A stretch of DNA of 64,000 nucleotides from Synchiropus splendidus (taxonomy: Eukaryota > Chordata > Actinopteri > Syngnathiformes > Callionymidae), in NCBI RefSeq assembly GCF_027744825.2, contig NC_071334.1:36301937-36365936 (forward strand), given 5' to 3'. Below the pieces are notes generated by a model. That model saw nothing but the letters and a program-made list of their open reading frames with translations, had not been told where the DNA came from and did no database searches. Position numbers and translations under genes: made by a program. Positions 62,601-64,000 of the stretch are shown here, one piece after another (positions within the stretch are counted from its first letter, which is position 1; every line of letters starts with the position of its first letter).

Positions 62601-63672
62601 TGAAAAGTTGCAAAAGTCAAAGGCTGCATGCAGCAAAGACAAGAGATATTGAGTACAGTAATAATTCATGACTTTTTATTTTCACTGTGAGGTCATTGCG
62701 CACCTCACCCGGCTACCTCTCTAGAGAAATGGGGACAGGACCACTTGTCAGTCCATCACACAGAACACTATTGATTCATGTACTTACACATCAAAGATAT
62801 CCATACACTGTCAACATCTGCAGCCTTTTATATGGAAGGTATTTCAGTATTTCTATTAAATGCTTCACACACAGGATTCATTCAAGTATCCCAAGATCAC
62901 ATACTGGATGACATCATCACAGCAGTTATTTATCCACCTTTTACTTAGTTTTGGGAAAAAATAGGAGCAACTACCTCCATTCCTGTCGACCAGCTGTCAT
63001 TTACTGGGGGGTTCTGGTTTTGTCATGAAAGTGATGATTCACCTTGGCAGCCCCACGTCTACTGACCAAGGTTTTAAGTCTATAGGGACGATGCTCAACA
63101 ACAGATTATTTCCAGACAAAACACCATTTAGTGTTTTGATATAATTTTGATGCATTCTGAATTGACAGGACCATTACTTGAGAGAACAAACACAACCCCA
63201 AAAGTCTATTCTTAGCTGTCCAACCGCAGGCCAATCCCTCTGAATTTCTCACTTATAATCTTGTCCTTTCGGTCCATTTCCAAAGATCTCAGTATCTTCA
63301 TCTTCGTTTTTTTATAACTCTGCTTCATACATCTCTAAAACAATGCATCACGGTAGCCAGTAATCGAGGTGCGGGGCATTGGAGGCTGACTTTTTGTCAC
63401 CCTAAATCATTTTGGAAGTAGTATAACGTGGCAATATTTTAAGCTAAAAAAAAAAAAAATAAACCATTTCACACAAGCTAGAAAACAGAAAACTTTCCCA
63501 GAACATGTAATTCAGTGTAAACAGCATTGAAAAGATAAATGTTGGTGATGCCTCTCCACTTCCTTGAAAACAGCTTCTTAGTAAGGTACACATTTGCAAG
63601 CATAGATGTTTGATAGCACAATATTCTTGTTTTTTTCTGAAGTCCAGCTAAAAGAAGAATAAAGTCCAGTAC
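59699..63672 (-). other. nek7: nek7 intron (3974 bp)
   Basis: The intron is bounded by AAG|GTACTG and TTCAG|CAC. It contains a (TAA)n run at about 61270-61297 and a possible worn Rex3/RTE-type fragment near 62690-62800 (a 'gtcagtccatcacacagaac' match). Several open frames on both strands between 60.1 and 61.0 kb show no family resemblance or splice context. I see no other gene. Confidence 0.75.
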
Positions 63673-63783
63673 CTTGATCATACGAGAAAGGTCCCCAGCA
63701 TCAGCAAGCTCCAATACTATGTTCAGCTCGTTGTCCTCAATAAAAGATGCGTGGTACTTTATTACATTTGGATGATTTAGTTG
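63673..63783 (-). CDS. nek7: NEK7 kinase, exon encoding residues 88-124 (first exon in window)
   Basis: This 111-bp exon encodes 37 residues starting [14 protein letters not shown] and ending [12 protein letters not shown]. That is the end of the NIMA-related kinase 7 N-lobe and the hinge. It starts after a CACAG acceptor and ends at AAG|GTACTG, both in phase 0. By counting back from the stop codon it is residues 88-124 of a 302-residue protein. Tyr97, known in mammalian NEK7 as the autoinhibitory 'Tyr-down' residue, is present. The next residue is His where I recall Tyr in mammals. NEK7 is a mitotic serine/threonine kinase activated by NEK9, acting in spindle assembly and cytokinesis, and in mammals it also licenses the NLRP3 inflammasome. 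The exons with the glycine loop and catalytic lysine lie beyond 64000. The sequence NVIKY rather than NIIKY, and SRMIK rather than SQMIK, favours NEK7 over NEK6. Confidence 0.96.
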
Positions 63784-64000
63784 CTGTGGATGCAAAACGT
63801 AAATACATTAAAAAAGAATTCCAACAGAAAAAAAAAAATCAATACAAATGAAATAAAACAGTGAGTCATATTTAGACCCACGGAAGAATGAACTATGCAT
63901 TTTAAAAAGTTCCTCTTGTTCATGTCTCCTAATGAGACAGTTTTGTGATAAAGCAGGGTGACATCACAACAACCCCAAGTGTCTGTGGTGACAACCCTTC
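63784..64000 (-). other. nek7: nek7 intron, partial (upstream side)
   Basis: This is intron sequence leading into the CACAG acceptor at 63784. It is A-rich and holds no exon. The upstream exons of nek7 are outside the window. Confidence 0.8.

Overview
The window is teleost-fish nuclear DNA. The evidence is an intron-rich protein kinase gene with clear vertebrate exon structure, long (CA)n microsatellites, and decayed mobile elements of kinds common in fish genomes: a CR1/L2/Rex1-like LINE, a DIRS tyrosine-recombinase element, Tc1/mariner, a pogo/Tigger-like element and a dispersed 'GTGAGGAC' repeat. No bacterial-type gene, CRISPR array, rRNA or tRNA is visible.

The one securely identified gene is nek7, the NIMA-related kinase, on the minus strand. 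Six consecutive coding exons lie between 63783 and 38832. They encode the C-terminal 215 residues, corresponding exactly to residues 88-302 of the 302-residue vertebrate protein: the end of the kinase N-lobe, the whole C-lobe and the stop codon. All exon phases join cleanly. The first coding exons lie beyond the right edge. A plausible 2.4-kb 3' UTR runs to a poly(A) signal at 36462-36467. The introns (2.2-8.8 kb) hold microsatellites, two copies of one teleost repeat and a dead Tc1 transposon. The 5' splice site of the exon at 48366-48460 is weak and lies four bases from a (GT)56 tract.

The left part (1-36 kb) has no securely identified gene. A tentative plus-strand gene with a TATA box at 22315 and exons at 22420, 22640, 31182 and 32305 joins in phase to give about 180 codons, but I do not recognise the product. 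A second coding-like stretch with a plus-strand poly(A) signal lies at 35503-35905. The rest is intergenic DNA with decayed elements: a pogo/Tigger-like internal-deletion derivative (1.88-2.45 kb), a LINE 3' end with a (TTTTA)n tail (7.0-7.64 kb), a DIRS recombinase remnant (7.83-8.25 kb), several Rex3/RTE-like 3'-end fragments, and a 101-bp inverted repeat pair (21.07 and 25.03 kb) that differs at only 3 positions and flanks the tentative first exons.

Exon boundaries of nek7 were read by hand from splice-site and reading-frame agreement and are reliable to the base. The repeat edges and the tentative gene are approximate. No database search was possible.
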